Shown: positions 32,752 to 42,130, counted from the stretch's first letter. The stretch is DNA of 64,000 nt from JAIBJN01 sp963784175 (GCA_963784175.1 CAWAQJ010000017.1:62001-126000), one strand, 5' to 3'. Notes: generated from the sequence alone by a model not told the origin. A program made the numbers and translations.

Positions 32752-35700
32752 GTGACAGCACTGCGCACGCTCGCCTATCCGCTCAAGCTGGCGTCCGTCC
32801 GCATCGCCAGGCGGGCGCCGACGGCGCTCCTCGCGGCCGCGGGCGTGGCTGCGGGCGCGGCGATGATTGCGACCGTCCTGGCCGGCACGGTCGTGGCCAA
32901 GGACGAGAGCGTCGGCCGGGCGATCGAGGAGATCCCCGCCGCCCAGCGGGCGGTGCGCGCCGGCTGGTTCGGGATCCCGGCCCAGACCGAGGGGTACTCG
33001 ACACTCGACGAGAGCGCGCGGAAATCGCTCGCCGGCGCGACCACCGCGGAGCCGTCCGCGCTCGTCCTCTACCGGGAGAGCACGATCGCCGGCCGCTACA
33101 TCGGCCTCGGCGCGGTGGACGGCCTGGACGACTGGGTGACGCTCCGCTCGGGGCGTCTCCCGCGAACCTGCGAGCCAGAGCGCTGCGAGGTGGTGCGACT
33201 GCGAGGCGCCGGGTCGCTCCCCAACGTGGAGGGCCTGCGGCTCGTCGAGGTCGGCACGGCCGCCATCCGCTCGCCTGTCCTCTTCGGCGACTTCGTCGCT
33301 CCGGCCGAGACCGAGCGGGCCCGCGCGGCGCTCAGCCCCTTCTACCGCGACGCGATCGACTATCACCGGCCGGCGCCGCCGCCCCTCGTCCTCGCCGAGG
33401 GCGTCGAGGGGCTCGTCGACTCGCCCGAGCTCGAGAACGTGTATCGCAGCTACGCCTGGGTCGTCCCGCTCGGTCCCGGCGACGTACGCGCATGGAACAT
33501 CGACGGCTTCGCCGAGGACGTGGCCCAGGCCCGTACGTCTTTCCAGAACACGTCCTTCGCCGCCGACCTGACCGCGCCGCTCGCCGATCTCCAGAGCGCG
33601 TCCGAGTCGAGCGAGGTGGCGGGGCGCAGGCTCCTGCTCGTCGGCGGCGAGTCGGCGGCGCTTCTCTTCGCGTTCGCGATCCTGGCCGCGGTCAGCATGC
33701 GCCGCGACACCGAGGCGGCGCGGCGGCGGCTGACGTGGTTCGGCGCCAGGCGCTGGCAGCTCTCCCTCTTCACGGGGACCGAGGCGGCGGCAGTCGCCGT
33801 GGTCGGCACGGCCGTCGGCTGGGCTCTCGGGACCGCGGCAGGCGCGGTGGTGGCGTCACGCGCGGGCGCGCCCGTGGGCGAGGTGCTCGCGCACTCGACC
33901 CTCTCGAGCACCGGCCTCCTGGTCGCGGCAGCCGTCGCCGGCGCGCTCGCCCTCGTGCTCGTGGCGGCACTGCGGGCCAAGCCCATGGCCTTCGGCCGGC
34001 GCTCGTTCTCGGCCCTGGACGCGGCCGCGCTGGGCGCGGTCGCGGTCATCGCCGTCACGCTGCTCCGCGGCGACCTCGACCAGGAGACCCTGGCCCAGGA
34101 GTCGGGCACGGCCGCCGCGCTCGTCCTCCTGCCCGGGCTCGTCACCTTCGTCGCCGCGGTCATCTGCGCGCGCCTCCTGCGCCCCGGCCTGCTCTTGCTC
34201 GAGCGCGCATCCCGCGGACGGTCGGTCGGGCTGCGCCTCGCCGCCCTCTCGCTGGCGCGCCACCCGGGCCACGCGGCCGTCGCGGCGGCGTTCCTCGTCG
34301 TCAGCGTCGGCCTTGCCGTCTTCGCCGAGAGCTACCGCTCGACGCTGGCGCGCGGCCAGGAGGAGCAGGCGGCGTACGCCGTCCCGCTCGACTTCACGCT
34401 GCGGGAAGACCTGACCCGGCTCATCCAGGTCAACGACGCCGCCACGCCCGAGCGCCTCGCCGAGTTGGGAGAGGGCGTGCGCGTCGAGCCGGTGCTGCGC
34501 CTCTCGGGCAACGTCAGCCGCGCCGGCGGCCGCACGGGCATCACCATCCTCGGGCTCGACCCCGAGGCGATCCCGGCGCTTCGCGGCTGGCGCGACGACT
34601 TCAGCGCGGTCTCGCCGGCGACGCTCGCAAGCCGCGTCGAGACCGCCGACGACCCGGAGATCCGGGGACCGGCGATTCCCGACGACGCCTCGCGGCTCGA
34701 GGTCGCCGCCCGCGGCGAGGGCGTGGGCCTCACCGCCAGCGTGCAGACGCCGGCCGGCGGCTACGTCCACCTCGTCCTGGGCGATGCCGAGCGGGACGGC
34801 TCGACCCTCCGTGTCGCCGTGCCGCCCGAGGCGCGGGGCGGACGCGTCGTCGCCGTGACGCTGAACCCGCCGGTCAGGGTCCAGGAGCGCGGCGGCGAGG
34901 GCAGGCCGCGGGAGTTGGCGCTGACGATCGGCCCCCTCATGGCGCAGACCCCCGGCGGCCCGGTCGTCGTCGACCGCTACGAGGACTGGATCGGCGTCAA
35001 CGGCATCGAGCCGGTTCGCGAGGGCACCGACGTGGCCCTCACGGGAGTGCTCAGCGAGCAGGCCGCAACGCGGTTCCGGCCCACGCAGCCGACCGACGAG
35101 GAGCCGGTGCTCGCGATCGCCTCGCCCAGCGTGGCCGCCGCGGCCTCGCCCGGCGGAGAGCTCGTGCTGCGGATCGCCGGCGAGCAGGTCACCGTCCAGG
35201 TCGCGGCCGTGGCGGAGCGGTTCCCCGGGACGCGCGACGACTTCGTGGTCGCCGACCGCGAGATGCTCTCGACCGCGCTCAACGCCACGCGCCCGGGCGC
35301 GGCCGTGGCGAACGAGGTCTGGCTCGGCGCGGACAGCGAGCCGGCGCGGGACGCGCTTGCCGCCGAGCTCGCGCGCCGGCCCTTCAACGTGCTCGCCGTG
35401 GACTCGCGCACGGCCCTCGAGCGCTCGCTGCGCTACGACCCGCTCGCGCGCGGGACGCTCTTGACCCTCCTCGCCGCAGCGATCGTGGCGCTCGGGCTCG
35501 CGCTCGTCGGGGTGCTGCTCGGCGTCGTCTCCGACGTCCGGGACGAGCGCGGCGACCTCGACGACCTGGAGGAGCAGGGCGCCAGGCCCGCGCTCCTGCG
35601 GCGCGTCGTCCGCTTGCGCAGCCTGGTCGTCGTCGGCGTCGGCCTGGCGGGAGGCCTCGTCACGGCCGCGATCCTCGGCGTCCTCGTCGTCGACCTCGTC

Positions 35701-35835
35701 GCGGTCACGGCCGACGCACGCGCGACCGACCTGCCCCTCCACGCGACAGTCACGTGGCCCGTGCTCGCGGTCGCCCTGGGCGGGGGCGCGCTCGCGGCCG
35801 CAACCCTCGTCACCGCCGCCTCACGCCGGATATGA
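32752..35835 (+). CDS. Large FtsX-type ABC transporter permease
   Basis: A 1027-residue membrane protein with about ten predicted helices and two FtsX-like modules: one helix near the N-terminus, a large outer domain, six helices at about 295-530, a second outer domain and three C-terminal helices. The EEQGARPALLRRVV segment before the last helices matches the coupling region of FtsX/MacB permeases. Such systems work in lipoprotein or peptide handling and wall-enzyme control rather than classical import. GTG start lacks a clear ribosome site. The ATPase gene overlaps by 4 bp. Confidence 0.87.
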   Translation: MTALRTLAYPLKLASVRIARRAPTALLAAAGVAAGAAMIATVLAGTVVAKDESVGRAIEEIPAAQRAVRAGWFGIPAQTEGYSTLDESARKSLAGATTAEPSALVLYRESTIAGRYIGLGAVDGLDDWVTLRSGRLPRTCEPERCEVVRLRGAGSLPNVEGLRLVEVGTAAIRSPVLFGDFVAPAETERARAALSPFYRDAIDYHRPAPPPLVLAEGVEGLVDSPELENVYRSYAWVVPLGPGDVRAWNIDGFAEDVAQARTSFQNTSFAADLTAPLADLQSASESSEVAGRRLLLVGGESAALLFAFAILAAVSMRRDTEAARRRLTWFGARRWQLSLFTGTEAAAVAVVGTAVGWALGTAAGAVVASRAGAPVGEVLAHSTLSSTGLLVAAAVAGALALVLVAALRAKPMAFGRRSFSALDAAALGAVAVIAVTLLRGDLDQETLAQESGTAAALVLLPGLVTFVAAVICARLLRPGLLLLERASRGRSVGLRLAALSLARHPGHAAVAAAFLVVSVGLAVFAESYRSTLARGQEEQAAYAVPLDFTLREDLTRLIQVNDAATPERLAELGEGVRVEPVLRLSGNVSRAGGRTGITILGLDPEAIPALRGWRDDFSAVSPATLASRVETADDPEIRGPAIPDDASRLEVAARGEGVGLTASVQTPAGGYVHLVLGDAERDGSTLRVAVPPEARGGRVVAVTLNPPVRVQERGGEGRPRELALTIGPLMAQTPGGPVVVDRYEDWIGVNGIEPVREGTDVALTGVLSEQAATRFRPTQPTDEEPVLAIASPSVAAAASPGGELVLRIAGEQVTVQVAAVAERFPGTRDDFVVADREMLSTALNATRPGAAVANEVWLGADSEPARDALAAELARRPFNVLAVDSRTALERSLRYDPLARGTLLTLLAAAIVALGLALVGVLLGVVSDVRDERGDLDDLEEQGARPALLRRVVRLRSLVVVGVGLAGGLVTAAILGVLVVDLVAVTADARATDLPLHATVTWPVLAVALGGGALAAATLVTAASRRI

Positions 35836-37418
35836 GCGCCGCCGTCGACATCCGCGATCTCTTCCGCGTCTACCCGGCGCCCGAGGGCGGCGTGGTGGCC
35901 CTCCAGGGGCTCACGCTCGAGGTGCAGGAGGGCGAGATCTGCGTCGTGCTCGGCCCGAGCGGCTCGGGCAAGTCCACTCTCCTCCGCATGCTCGCCGCGC
36001 TCGACCAGCCGACGGCTGGAAGCGTGCGGGTGCACGACCGCGACCTGACCAGGCTCGGGCGGCGGGGCCGCGCCCGGTACCGCGCAGAGCTCCTCGGCTA
36101 CGCCGACCAGCACTACTGGCGCGCGCTCGCGGCCGAGCTCGAGATCCGCGAGCTCGTGTCCATCCAGCTCGGGCTCGCGGGAGCAACCGCCCGCGAGCGC
36201 CACGTGCGTGCGGACGCCCTGCTGGAGCGGGTCGCGCTCCTCGACCGCCGCCACGCCCATCCCCGCGAGCTCTCGGGCGGCGAGCAGCAGCGGGTCGCCG
36301 TCTGTGCGGCGCTCGCACACAAGCCGCGGCTCTTCCTCGCGGACGAGCCGACCGGCGAGCTGGACGCCGCCAGCGCGCGCCTCGTCTACGAGGCGATCGC
36401 CGAGCTCGCCCGCGACGGGGGGACGACGACCGTGCTCGTGAGCCACGATCCCGAATCGGCGGCGATCGCCGACCGGATCGTGCGCGTCCGGGATGGACGG
36501 GTGAGCGAGGAAGCCGCGCTTGCCGACGGCCGCGACGAGGCGATCGTCGTCGGCCGGGGCGGCTGGCTCCGCCTCTCGGAGGAGCTGCTGCGCCGCACGG
36601 GCATTCGCTCGCACGCCACGGCGCGGCTCCACGAGGAGGGAATCGTCCTCGAGGCCGTGCAGGGCGACGACGTGGTCGCGGCGGCAGAAGAGGAGCCGGC
36701 GCTTCTCCGCCCGGCGGGCGAGGGCGAGACCGTCGCCGAGGCGCGAGGCCTCTCGCGCACGTACGGCAAGGGCGCCGCGGCGGCCTCCGCGCTGCTCGAG
36801 CTGGACGCGGCCTTCGTCGGCGGGCGCCTGACCGCCGTCACCGGGCCGTCCGGCTCGGGCAAGACGACGCTTCTGCACCTCCTGGCGGGAACCGACGTGC
36901 CCACGGCGGGCAGCGTCCACGTGCTGGGCGAGGCCCTCTCCGACCTCGACCGCGACGGGCGTGCGCGCTTCCGTGCCGACCGCATCGCGCTCGTCAGCCA
37001 GGAGACGGGCCTCGTGCCGTTCCTGACGGCCGCGGAGAACGTCGAGCTCGGCCTCGCGCTGCGCCGGATCGACGCGGAGGAGGCTCGGGCGCGAGCGGCC
37101 GAGGCGCTGGCGGCCGTCGGGCTCGCCGCGGAGGCCTCACGGCGCGTCGAGGATCTCTCCAGCGGCCAGCGCGAGCGGGTCGCCGTCGCACGCGCGGTCG
37201 CCGCACGCCCCAGCCTGCTGCTCGCCGACGAGCCCACGGCGCGGCTCGACCAGGCGAACGCGCTCGCAGTCGCCCGGCTGCTGCTCGATCTCGCGCGGGA
37301 CACCGGTGCCGCCGTCGTCTGCGGCACGCACGACCCGCTCCTGATCGAGCATGCCGACGAGCGGCTCGACCTCGGGGCGCGGCGCCGGTCGGCCTCGAGG
37401 GCCTCGACGAGCGCCTAG
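35832..37418 (+). CDS. ABC transporter ATPase with two nucleotide-binding domains
   Basis: A 528-residue protein holding two complete MacB/LolD-like ATPase domains. Domain 1: Walker A GPSGSGKST (about residue 41), signature ELSGGEQQRV, Walker B LFLADEPTGELD. Domain 2: GPSGSGKTT (about 338), DLSSGQRERV, LLLADEPTARLD. The second signature has SSGQR instead of SGGQQ, so the two sites may not be equal. A spacer of roughly 80 residues joins them. With the double-length permease it would form a one-permease/one-ATPase transporter, the fused form of a MacB-like dimer. Confidence 0.92.
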   Translation: MSAAVDIRDLFRVYPAPEGGVVALQGLTLEVQEGEICVVLGPSGSGKSTLLRMLAALDQPTAGSVRVHDRDLTRLGRRGRARYRAELLGYADQHYWRALAAELEIRELVSIQLGLAGATARERHVRADALLERVALLDRRHAHPRELSGGEQQRVAVCAALAHKPRLFLADEPTGELDAASARLVYEAIAELARDGGTTTVLVSHDPESAAIADRIVRVRDGRVSEEAALADGRDEAIVVGRGGWLRLSEELLRRTGIRSHATARLHEEGIVLEAVQGDDVVAAAEEEPALLRPAGEGETVAEARGLSRTYGKGAAAASALLELDAAFVGGRLTAVTGPSGSGKTTLLHLLAGTDVPTAGSVHVLGEALSDLDRDGRARFRADRIALVSQETGLVPFLTAAENVELGLALRRIDAEEARARAAEALAAVGLAAEASRRVEDLSSGQRERVAVARAVAARPSLLLADEPTARLDQANALAVARLLLDLARDTGAAVVCGTHDPLLIEHADERLDLGARRRSASRASTSA

Positions 37419-38437
37419 ATCTCGGCCGCGGCCCTGGTCTCGACTGCGAGGAGCGTGCGCGCTCCACCGGCGGCCTTGGCACGGTAGGCAGCCAGGTCGG
37501 CCGAGCGGAAAACGTCCTCGGCGGAGGACTGGGCTGGCGTTACGCGCGCGATGCCGCCCGAGAAGCTGTACTGCCCGCGCCCGATCTCCGCGAGCATCTC
37601 CTGGGCGCGCTCGGCAACTCCGACCGCATCGTCGGCCGTGGAGCCGGGAAGGACGATGGCGAACTCGTCGCCGCCGATCCGGCACGCCACGTCGGTGGCG
37701 CGGATCGTCGCCCGCAGCGCGTCGGAGAGCGTGCGGAGCGCGTTGTCGCCGGCGCCGTGCCCGCTGATGTCGTTGATGCGCTTGAGCCCGTCGAGGTCGA
37801 CGACGAGGAGCGTGAGGTCCTCCTTGGTGCGCAGGCTGCGCGCGACGGCCGCCTCGAACTGCTCCTCGAAGAGCCGGCGGTTGTAGAGGCCGGTGAGCCT
37901 GTCCCGCGCCGCCGTCTCCTGCAGCTCGGCGAAGAGCACCGCGTTGCGGACGGCGATCGCGACGATGTCGCAGAGCGCGCGGCAGAACTCGACGTCGTCC
38001 TTGTCCCAGACGCGGTCGTTGGCGTCGACGATCTCCATGAGGCCGAGCGTCTCCCCGCGCGCGACGAGCGGCAGCATGAGGAGCGACTTCTGGCCCTGAT
38101 GCTCGAGCAGGGCGCGCTCGGCGGGATCGTCGGCGGGGTTCGAGACGCGGATCTGCACGACCTCCTGGGTGTCGAGGACGTGTCGCGTGGCCGGGTAATC
38201 CCTCAGGTGGTAGACCTGCCCGCCCGTCGTCGTGATCTCGTCGACGCCGTGGCGGTACTCGACGAGCATGACGAGGGCGCCCTTCACCGGGTCGTAGTGC
38301 GAGAGCTCCGCCGCCGTGGCGCCCGTCAGCTCGGCCGCGCGGGTCGCGAACTCGCGCAGGACGTCACGGAGCTCGAGGCTCGATGAGAGGCTCCTGGACA
38401 GGTCGAGGAGCGCCTGAAGGCGGGTGGCTTGGGCCAT
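37415..38437 (-). CDS. Diguanylate cyclase with GAF domain
   Basis: A 340-residue soluble protein. A short helix leads into a GAF sensor domain (about 20-170), then a GGDEF domain: DRLTGLYNRRLFEEQ opens it, GGDEF is at 255-259, and RATD (246-249) forms an inhibitory c-di-GMP site at the standard distance of five residues. It should make c-di-GMP in response to a small ligand or redox cue sensed by GAF and be feedback-inhibited. Convergent with the ABC ATPase (4-bp overlap). Confidence 0.93.
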   Translation of the reverse strand: MAQATRLQALLDLSRSLSSSLELRDVLREFATRAAELTGATAAELSHYDPVKGALVMLVEYRHGVDEITTTGGQVYHLRDYPATRHVLDTQEVVQIRVSNPADDPAERALLEHQGQKSLLMLPLVARGETLGLMEIVDANDRVWDKDDVEFCRALCDIVAIAVRNAVLFAELQETAARDRLTGLYNRRLFEEQFEAAVARSLRTKEDLTLLVVDLDGLKRINDISGHGAGDNALRTLSDALRATIRATDVACRIGGDEFAIVLPGSTADDAVGVAERAQEMLAEIGRGQYSFSGGIARVTPAQSSAEDVFRSADLAAYRAKAAGGARTLLAVETRAAAEI

Positions 38438-38453
38438 CGGCTAGAAGATCGGC

Positions 38454-38468
38454 CGCGGGGACCCCGCG
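38454..38468. terminator. Short perfect GC hairpin
   Basis: CGCGGGG and CCCCGCG pair around one central A (in practice a three-base loop) in the 39-bp gap between the holin-like gene and the diguanylate cyclase gene. It may separate the two minus-strand transcripts. Confidence 0.45.
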
Positions 38469-38476
38469 CTTGAGGA

Positions 38477-38872
38477 TCAGACGGGCTGGTCGCGCAGGCG
38501 CTCGTCCGGCTTGAGGACGAGGTTCAGGATCAGGTTGACGATCGACACGATGATCGCCGCGCCGAGGGTCGCCCAGAAGCTCCCGGTCTCGAAGCTGGGG
38601 ACGATCCAGTCGGTCAGGTAGAGCATGAGCACGTTGATGAGGATCAGGGCGAATCCGAGGGTCAGGATCACGAACGGAAGCGCGAGCAGGATGACCAGCG
38701 GGCGAACGAAGACGTTCACGACCGTGAACACGAGCGCCGCGACCAGGAGCACCCAGAAGTCGTCGCCGTAGTCGGCCGACGAGATGATCCACGTGGCGAC
38801 AAAGAGCGCGACGACGTTCGACAGCCAGGCGAAGATCAGCCTCGGGAGCATGGCGCGGAACACGGCGCGCAT
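38477..38872 (-). CDS. Four-helix membrane protein, phage-holin-4 (PF04020-like) family
   Basis: A 131-residue protein with four predicted helices: LIFAWLSNVVALFVATWIIS, VLLVAALVFTVVNVFVRPLV with the family's NxxVRPL motif, LPFVILTLGFALILINVLML and FWATLGAAIIVSIVNLILNL. Such proteins are common outside phages in Actinomycetota, so no prophage is implied. The function is unknown. ATG at 38872 begins the first helix region. Confidence 0.85.
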   Translation of the reverse strand: MRAVFRAMLPRLIFAWLSNVVALFVATWIISSADYGDDFWVLLVAALVFTVVNVFVRPLVILLALPFVILTLGFALILINVLMLYLTDWIVPSFETGSFWATLGAAIIVSIVNLILNLVLKPDERLRDQPV

Positions 38873-38938
38873 CGTGTCAGGTCCGGATGGCGCCCTGCGG
38901 CACCAGCGAGGCCTTGTCCACCGCCCAGGCGGGGTGTC

Positions 38939-39970
38939 ATGATCCGCTTGGAGGACAGCGGCATGGGGCCCTCGCACCGGCTGCTCGCGGCGGCCGCACT
39001 CGCGGCAGGCCTTGCTGCGGGCGGAGTTGCCGCGGCGTCGAACGTCGCGTACACGAGCCTCGGCCCGTCCGCGTCCCACGTCTGGGTCATGGAAGGCGAC
39101 GGCACGGACAAGGACCGGCTCACGTCGGGCTCGGTGATCGACTTCGGGCCAGTCATCTCGCCGAACGGCAGCCGCCTCGCTTTCGTGCGCCGACGCACCG
39201 GGCGACACGACGATCTCTGGCGCCTCGACGTCGACGGCACGACCCTTCGCCGCCTTACGAACACGGATGTCGCCGAGTCGAACCCGGCCTGGGCGCCCGA
39301 CGGCGAGCTGATCGCGTTCGAGTTCGAAAGCGCGGGCCGGCGGGCCGAGCTCGCCGTCGTCGAGCCCGACGGCACGGGCAGGCGCAGGCTCACGAACAAC
39401 ACCATCGTCGACGTCGAGCCCGCGTGGTCGCCCGACTCGAAGCGGATCGCCTTCACGCGCTACGTCACGCGCACGAACGCCGAGATCTACACGATCGCAG
39501 CCGCCGGCGGCAGTCTGCGGCGCCTCACCGACCACCGGGCAGCCGACCACAGCCCGGACTTCTCCTCGACCGGTTGGATCGCCTGGGTCCGCTCGCACGC
39601 CAGCGGGAGCCAGATCCGGCTCGCGCGGGCCGACGGGAGCGGGAGGCGGCTGCTCTTCTCGACCCGCCGGGGCGTTACGGCGCCGACCTGGTCGCCGAAC
39701 GGCGCCCTCCTGGCGTTCGAGCTCTGGGACGGCAACGATACGGAGCTCTACGTGATCGCGTTCGACGGCACGGGGGTGCGCCGGCTGACGAACAACGACG
39801 TCGGCGACTTCGGCCCGGTGTGGGGGCCGGGAAGCGGGCGGATCGCGTTCACGCGCTTCACGACGACGAGCAACGACGTGTGGTCGATGGCCCCGAACGG
39901 CCTGGACAAGCGCCGCCTGACCACGGCGACTACACACGACTCCGTCTCCGACTGGGGCGCAGATCCGTGA
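38939..39970 (+). CDS. Exported TolB-like beta-propeller protein
   Basis: A 343-residue protein with a signal peptide (LLAAAALAAGLAAGGVAAAS) and six PD40/WD40-like repeats, each with a DG-T-RRLT turn followed by a P-W-P-G-IAF strand pattern (for example ESNPAWAPDGELIAFEFE). It folds as a TolB C-terminal-like propeller; no Tol-Pal genes are near and the cell is probably monoderm, so a general binding role is likelier. It diverges from the holin-like gene. Confidence 0.85.
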   Translation: MIRLEDSGMGPSHRLLAAAALAAGLAAGGVAAASNVAYTSLGPSASHVWVMEGDGTDKDRLTSGSVIDFGPVISPNGSRLAFVRRRTGRHDDLWRLDVDGTTLRRLTNTDVAESNPAWAPDGELIAFEFESAGRRAELAVVEPDGTGRRRLTNNTIVDVEPAWSPDSKRIAFTRYVTRTNAEIYTIAAAGGSLRRLTDHRAADHSPDFSSTGWIAWVRSHASGSQIRLARADGSGRRLLFSTRRGVTAPTWSPNGALLAFELWDGNDTELYVIAFDGTGVRRLTNNDVGDFGPVWGPGSGRIAFTRFTTTSNDVWSMAPNGLDKRRLTTATTHDSVSDWGADP

Positions 39971-39980
39971 CACTGGCCGC

Positions 39981-40643
39981 GTGGCCACCTATGTCCTGAT
40001 CCACGGCGGCGGCAGCGGCGGCTGGGACTGGCACCTGGTCGCGCCCGAGCTGGAGGCGCTGGGTCACGAGGTCGTCGCTCCGGACCTGCCGACCGAGGAC
40101 GAGGCGGCAGGCCTCTGGGACTACGCGGACGCGGTCGTCGAGGCCGTGGGCGACCGGCGCGACCTCGTCGTCGTGGGGCATTCGCTCGGTGCCTTGACGG
40201 CCCCGCTGGTCTGCGCCAGGCGCCCGGTCGACCTGCTCGTCCTGGTGGCGGCGATGATCCCCTTGCCCGGAGAGACCGGGATCGAGTGGTGGAGGAACAC
40301 CGGCTACGAGGACTCCGGCGAGGAGGACGTCTTCTACCACGACGTCCCGCCCGAGCTGGAGGCGGAGGCGAAGCGCCACGAGCGCGGCCAGACCGAGAAG
40401 GCGATGATCGAGCCGTGGCCGCTCGAGGCCTGGCCCGACGTTCCGACGAGGGTCCTGCTCTGCCGCGACGATCGCATGTTCACGGCCGAGTTCCAGCGCC
40501 GGGTCGCCCGCGAGCGCCTGGGCATCGAGCCGGACGAGATGGACGGCGGCCACTACATCAGCCTGAGCCGCCCGAGAGAGCTGGCGGAGCGCCTGGACGC
40601 CTACCGGGCTCAGCCCCAGGAGAAAGCCACGAAAACGCCGTAG
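39981..40643 (+). CDS. Alpha/beta hydrolase
   Basis: A 220-residue hydrolase. Oxyanion region LIHGGGSGGWDWH, nucleophile elbow VVGHSLGAL, acid in CRDDRMFT and catalytic His in DGGHYISLSRP. Size and pattern match the EstC/salicylate-esterase-like group; the substrate is unknown. GTG at 39981, 10 bp after the TolB-like stop, suggests co-transcription. Confidence 0.87.
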   Translation: MATYVLIHGGGSGGWDWHLVAPELEALGHEVVAPDLPTEDEAAGLWDYADAVVEAVGDRRDLVVVGHSLGALTAPLVCARRPVDLLVLVAAMIPLPGETGIEWWRNTGYEDSGEEDVFYHDVPPELEAEAKRHERGQTEKAMIEPWPLEAWPDVPTRVLLCRDDRMFTAEFQRRVARERLGIEPDEMDGGHYISLSRPRELAERLDAYRAQPQEKATKTP

Positions 40644-40655
40644 AATTCGGCGTAC

Positions 40656-40880
40656 ATGACCGCCGAGGAGGACATCGCCAGCGTCGCGAACCAGCTGGCC
40701 GCGCTCACTCACACCGTGGAAGAGATGGCGGGCGAGCTCAAAGAGGTTCGCGACCGGGCTGAAAGCGACCGCGAGCGCTCGGACACCCAGCAGGAGCGCA
40801 TCGACCTCGCGGCGCGCGAGCTGGCCGATGTCAGCGAGCGTCTGCAATCGGCGGCAAACGCGCTCCGAGAGTCGATCTAG
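40656..40880 (+). CDS. Small coiled-coil protein, 74 aa
   Basis: An acidic, all-helical protein with heptad-like spacing (ALTHTVEEMAGELKEVRDRA, then RSDTQQERIDLAARELADVS). No domain recognised. TAGAAT at 40641-40646 could be a -10 box 9 bp before the ATG, giving a nearly leaderless message. Confidence 0.65.
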   Translation: MTAEEDIASVANQLAALTHTVEEMAGELKEVRDRAESDRERSDTQQERIDLAARELADVSERLQSAANALRESI

Positions 40881-40885
40881 TCGCT

Positions 40886-41536
40886 CTACGTCGGGTAACG
40901 CCGCCGGCTCTGAAGCAGGGCGTGGTTGAGCATGGCTTCGTCGTCGTCCTCGTGCGCGACTACTACAACCTTGTTCCAGACGCCTCGATAGATGATCCGG
41001 TCGCTGTACATCTGAGTTCGGAAGCCCTCCCGGTAAACGGCGGGAAGGGCGTCGGCGGCGCCGTACATGCGCCGCCCCCCGTCGCTCCCACGAACCACTG
41101 CGACGAGCTCGTGCGTCTCCTCGTAGTCGTCGGTTGCGACGAACTCGGCCAGCGGCTGCTGCGGGGATCCGCTGCTCAGGAAGGCGACGACGTACTTCCG
41201 GTCGCGTCCCCACTTGTTCTTGCGAATCGTCTCGCCAAGTCCGATGTGGACGGCGCCCTCGGAACGCGTCGTGCCCATGAACACTCGGTAGCGGGCGTAG
41301 AGATCGCGCTCTTCCGGCCACTGATACGACTCGCCCTCCCGCTCCCGCACGAGCCGCCAGCCTTCTGCAAGATCCGCCCGCTGCCCACCCGTGGGAACGG
41401 CCTCGTCGCCGGGTGCTCGGTCGGCATCGACGGGCTTGATGATCGGATTGCGAAACCCCGCCTGCGCCAGCTGGGTCAAGAGCGGACCGAGCTCCCGATC
41501 AGGAACGCGTTGCAGGGTGACCGAGAACGGGCTCAT
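40886..41536 (-). CDS. Hypothetical protein, 216 aa
   Basis: Not recognised. Soluble, no signal peptide; mixed alpha/beta, with DLYARYRVFMGTTRSEGAVH, ETIRKNKWGRDRKYVVAFLS and a C-terminal basic LLQSRRRYPT. ATG at 41536 is preferred over the longer frame because AGGAG lies 5 nt upstream and a promoter-like sequence sits directly behind. The upstream 100 bp are strikingly AT-rich for this genome. Confidence 0.65.
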   Translation of the reverse strand: MSPFSVTLQRVPDRELGPLLTQLAQAGFRNPIIKPVDADRAPGDEAVPTGGQRADLAEGWRLVREREGESYQWPEERDLYARYRVFMGTTRSEGAVHIGLGETIRKNKWGRDRKYVVAFLSSGSPQQPLAEFVATDDYEETHELVAVVRGSDGGRRMYGAADALPAVYREGFRTQMYSDRIIYRGVWNKVVVVAHEDDDEAMLNHALLQSRRRYPT

Positions 41537-41554
41537 CTTCACTCCTATGAGATG

Positions 41555-41583
41555 GATTACGTAGACTAACGTAGTAATGTCAA
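41555..41583 (-). promoter_or_regulatory. Promoter of the 216-aa hypothetical gene with repeated ACGT motifs
   Basis: On the minus strand TTGACA (41578-41583) is a perfect -35, followed after 16 bp by CGTAAT (or after 17 by GTAATC) as -10. ACGT occurs three times in the area, once upstream of the -35 and twice in or next to the spacer (TACGTTAG, TACGTAAT), which looks like operator half-sites. AGGAG follows before the ATG. Confidence 0.55.
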
Positions 41584-41749
41584 TCCACGTTATCAAGAAG
41601 TCTGCTACAGTAGCTGACACGTAAGGCCCGCACATAGAAGCCGTCGAGGCTCCGACTCTCTTCCTCTTCGCCTGTCACATAGGCCTAAATGCAATCCAAG
41701 GAGAGCTCGAACACGGGCTCTCCCCTCCGTACGAGAGTTAGGAGATCGA

Positions 41750-42064
41750 ATGCATGTCACCATGAGGCGCTACGAAGGTGTCGACCAGAATCGCACCGAC
41801 GAGCTCACCAAGAAGGTCGGCGAGACCCTCCTTCCCCGCCTGAGCGACCTGCCCGGCTTCAACGGCTACTACCTCATCGAGGCCGGCAACGGCGTCGTGA
41901 GCTCCATCGGCTTCTTCGAGACTTCGGCCCAGGCCGACGAGTCGACTCGTGTCGCAGCCACTTGGGTGCGCGACGAGAAGCTCGACGAGATCCTCAAGAA
42001 TCCGCCGAAGGTGACGGACGGCGAGGTCATCGCCCACAAGTCGAACGGAGCCATCAAGGCGTAA
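41750..42064 (+). CDS. Small monooxygenase-like (ABM fold) protein, 104 aa
   Basis: The pattern MRRYEGVDQNRTDELTKKVG, LPGFNGYYLIEAGNGVVSSI, FFETSAQADESTRVAATWVR is that of dimeric alpha/beta-barrel (antibiotic biosynthesis monooxygenase-like) proteins. Catalytic residues cannot be assigned. AGGAG lies about 10 nt before the ATG and a strong terminator follows, so it is a single-gene unit. Confidence 0.75.
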   Translation: MHVTMRRYEGVDQNRTDELTKKVGETLLPRLSDLPGFNGYYLIEAGNGVVSSIGFFETSAQADESTRVAATWVRDEKLDEILKNPPKVTDGEVIAHKSNGAIKA

Positions 42065-42083
42065 CTGCCCCGGCTCGATGCAG

Positions 42084-42114
42084 GGAAGGCCCGCGCCTTG
42101 CGGGCCTTCCTTTT
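42084..42114 (+). terminator. Intrinsic terminator
   Basis: GGAAGGCCCGC (42084-42094) pairs perfectly with GCGGGCCTTCC (42100-42110) around GCCTT and is followed by TTTT. It ends the transcript of the 104-aa gene, 19 bp past its stop. Confidence 0.9.
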
Positions 42115-42130
42115 GCACGAAAGGCATCTG

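Noticed and set aside
38477..38872. Prophage because of a holin-like gene
   Set aside because: This four-helix family is widespread on actinobacterial chromosomes and no other phage gene is near.
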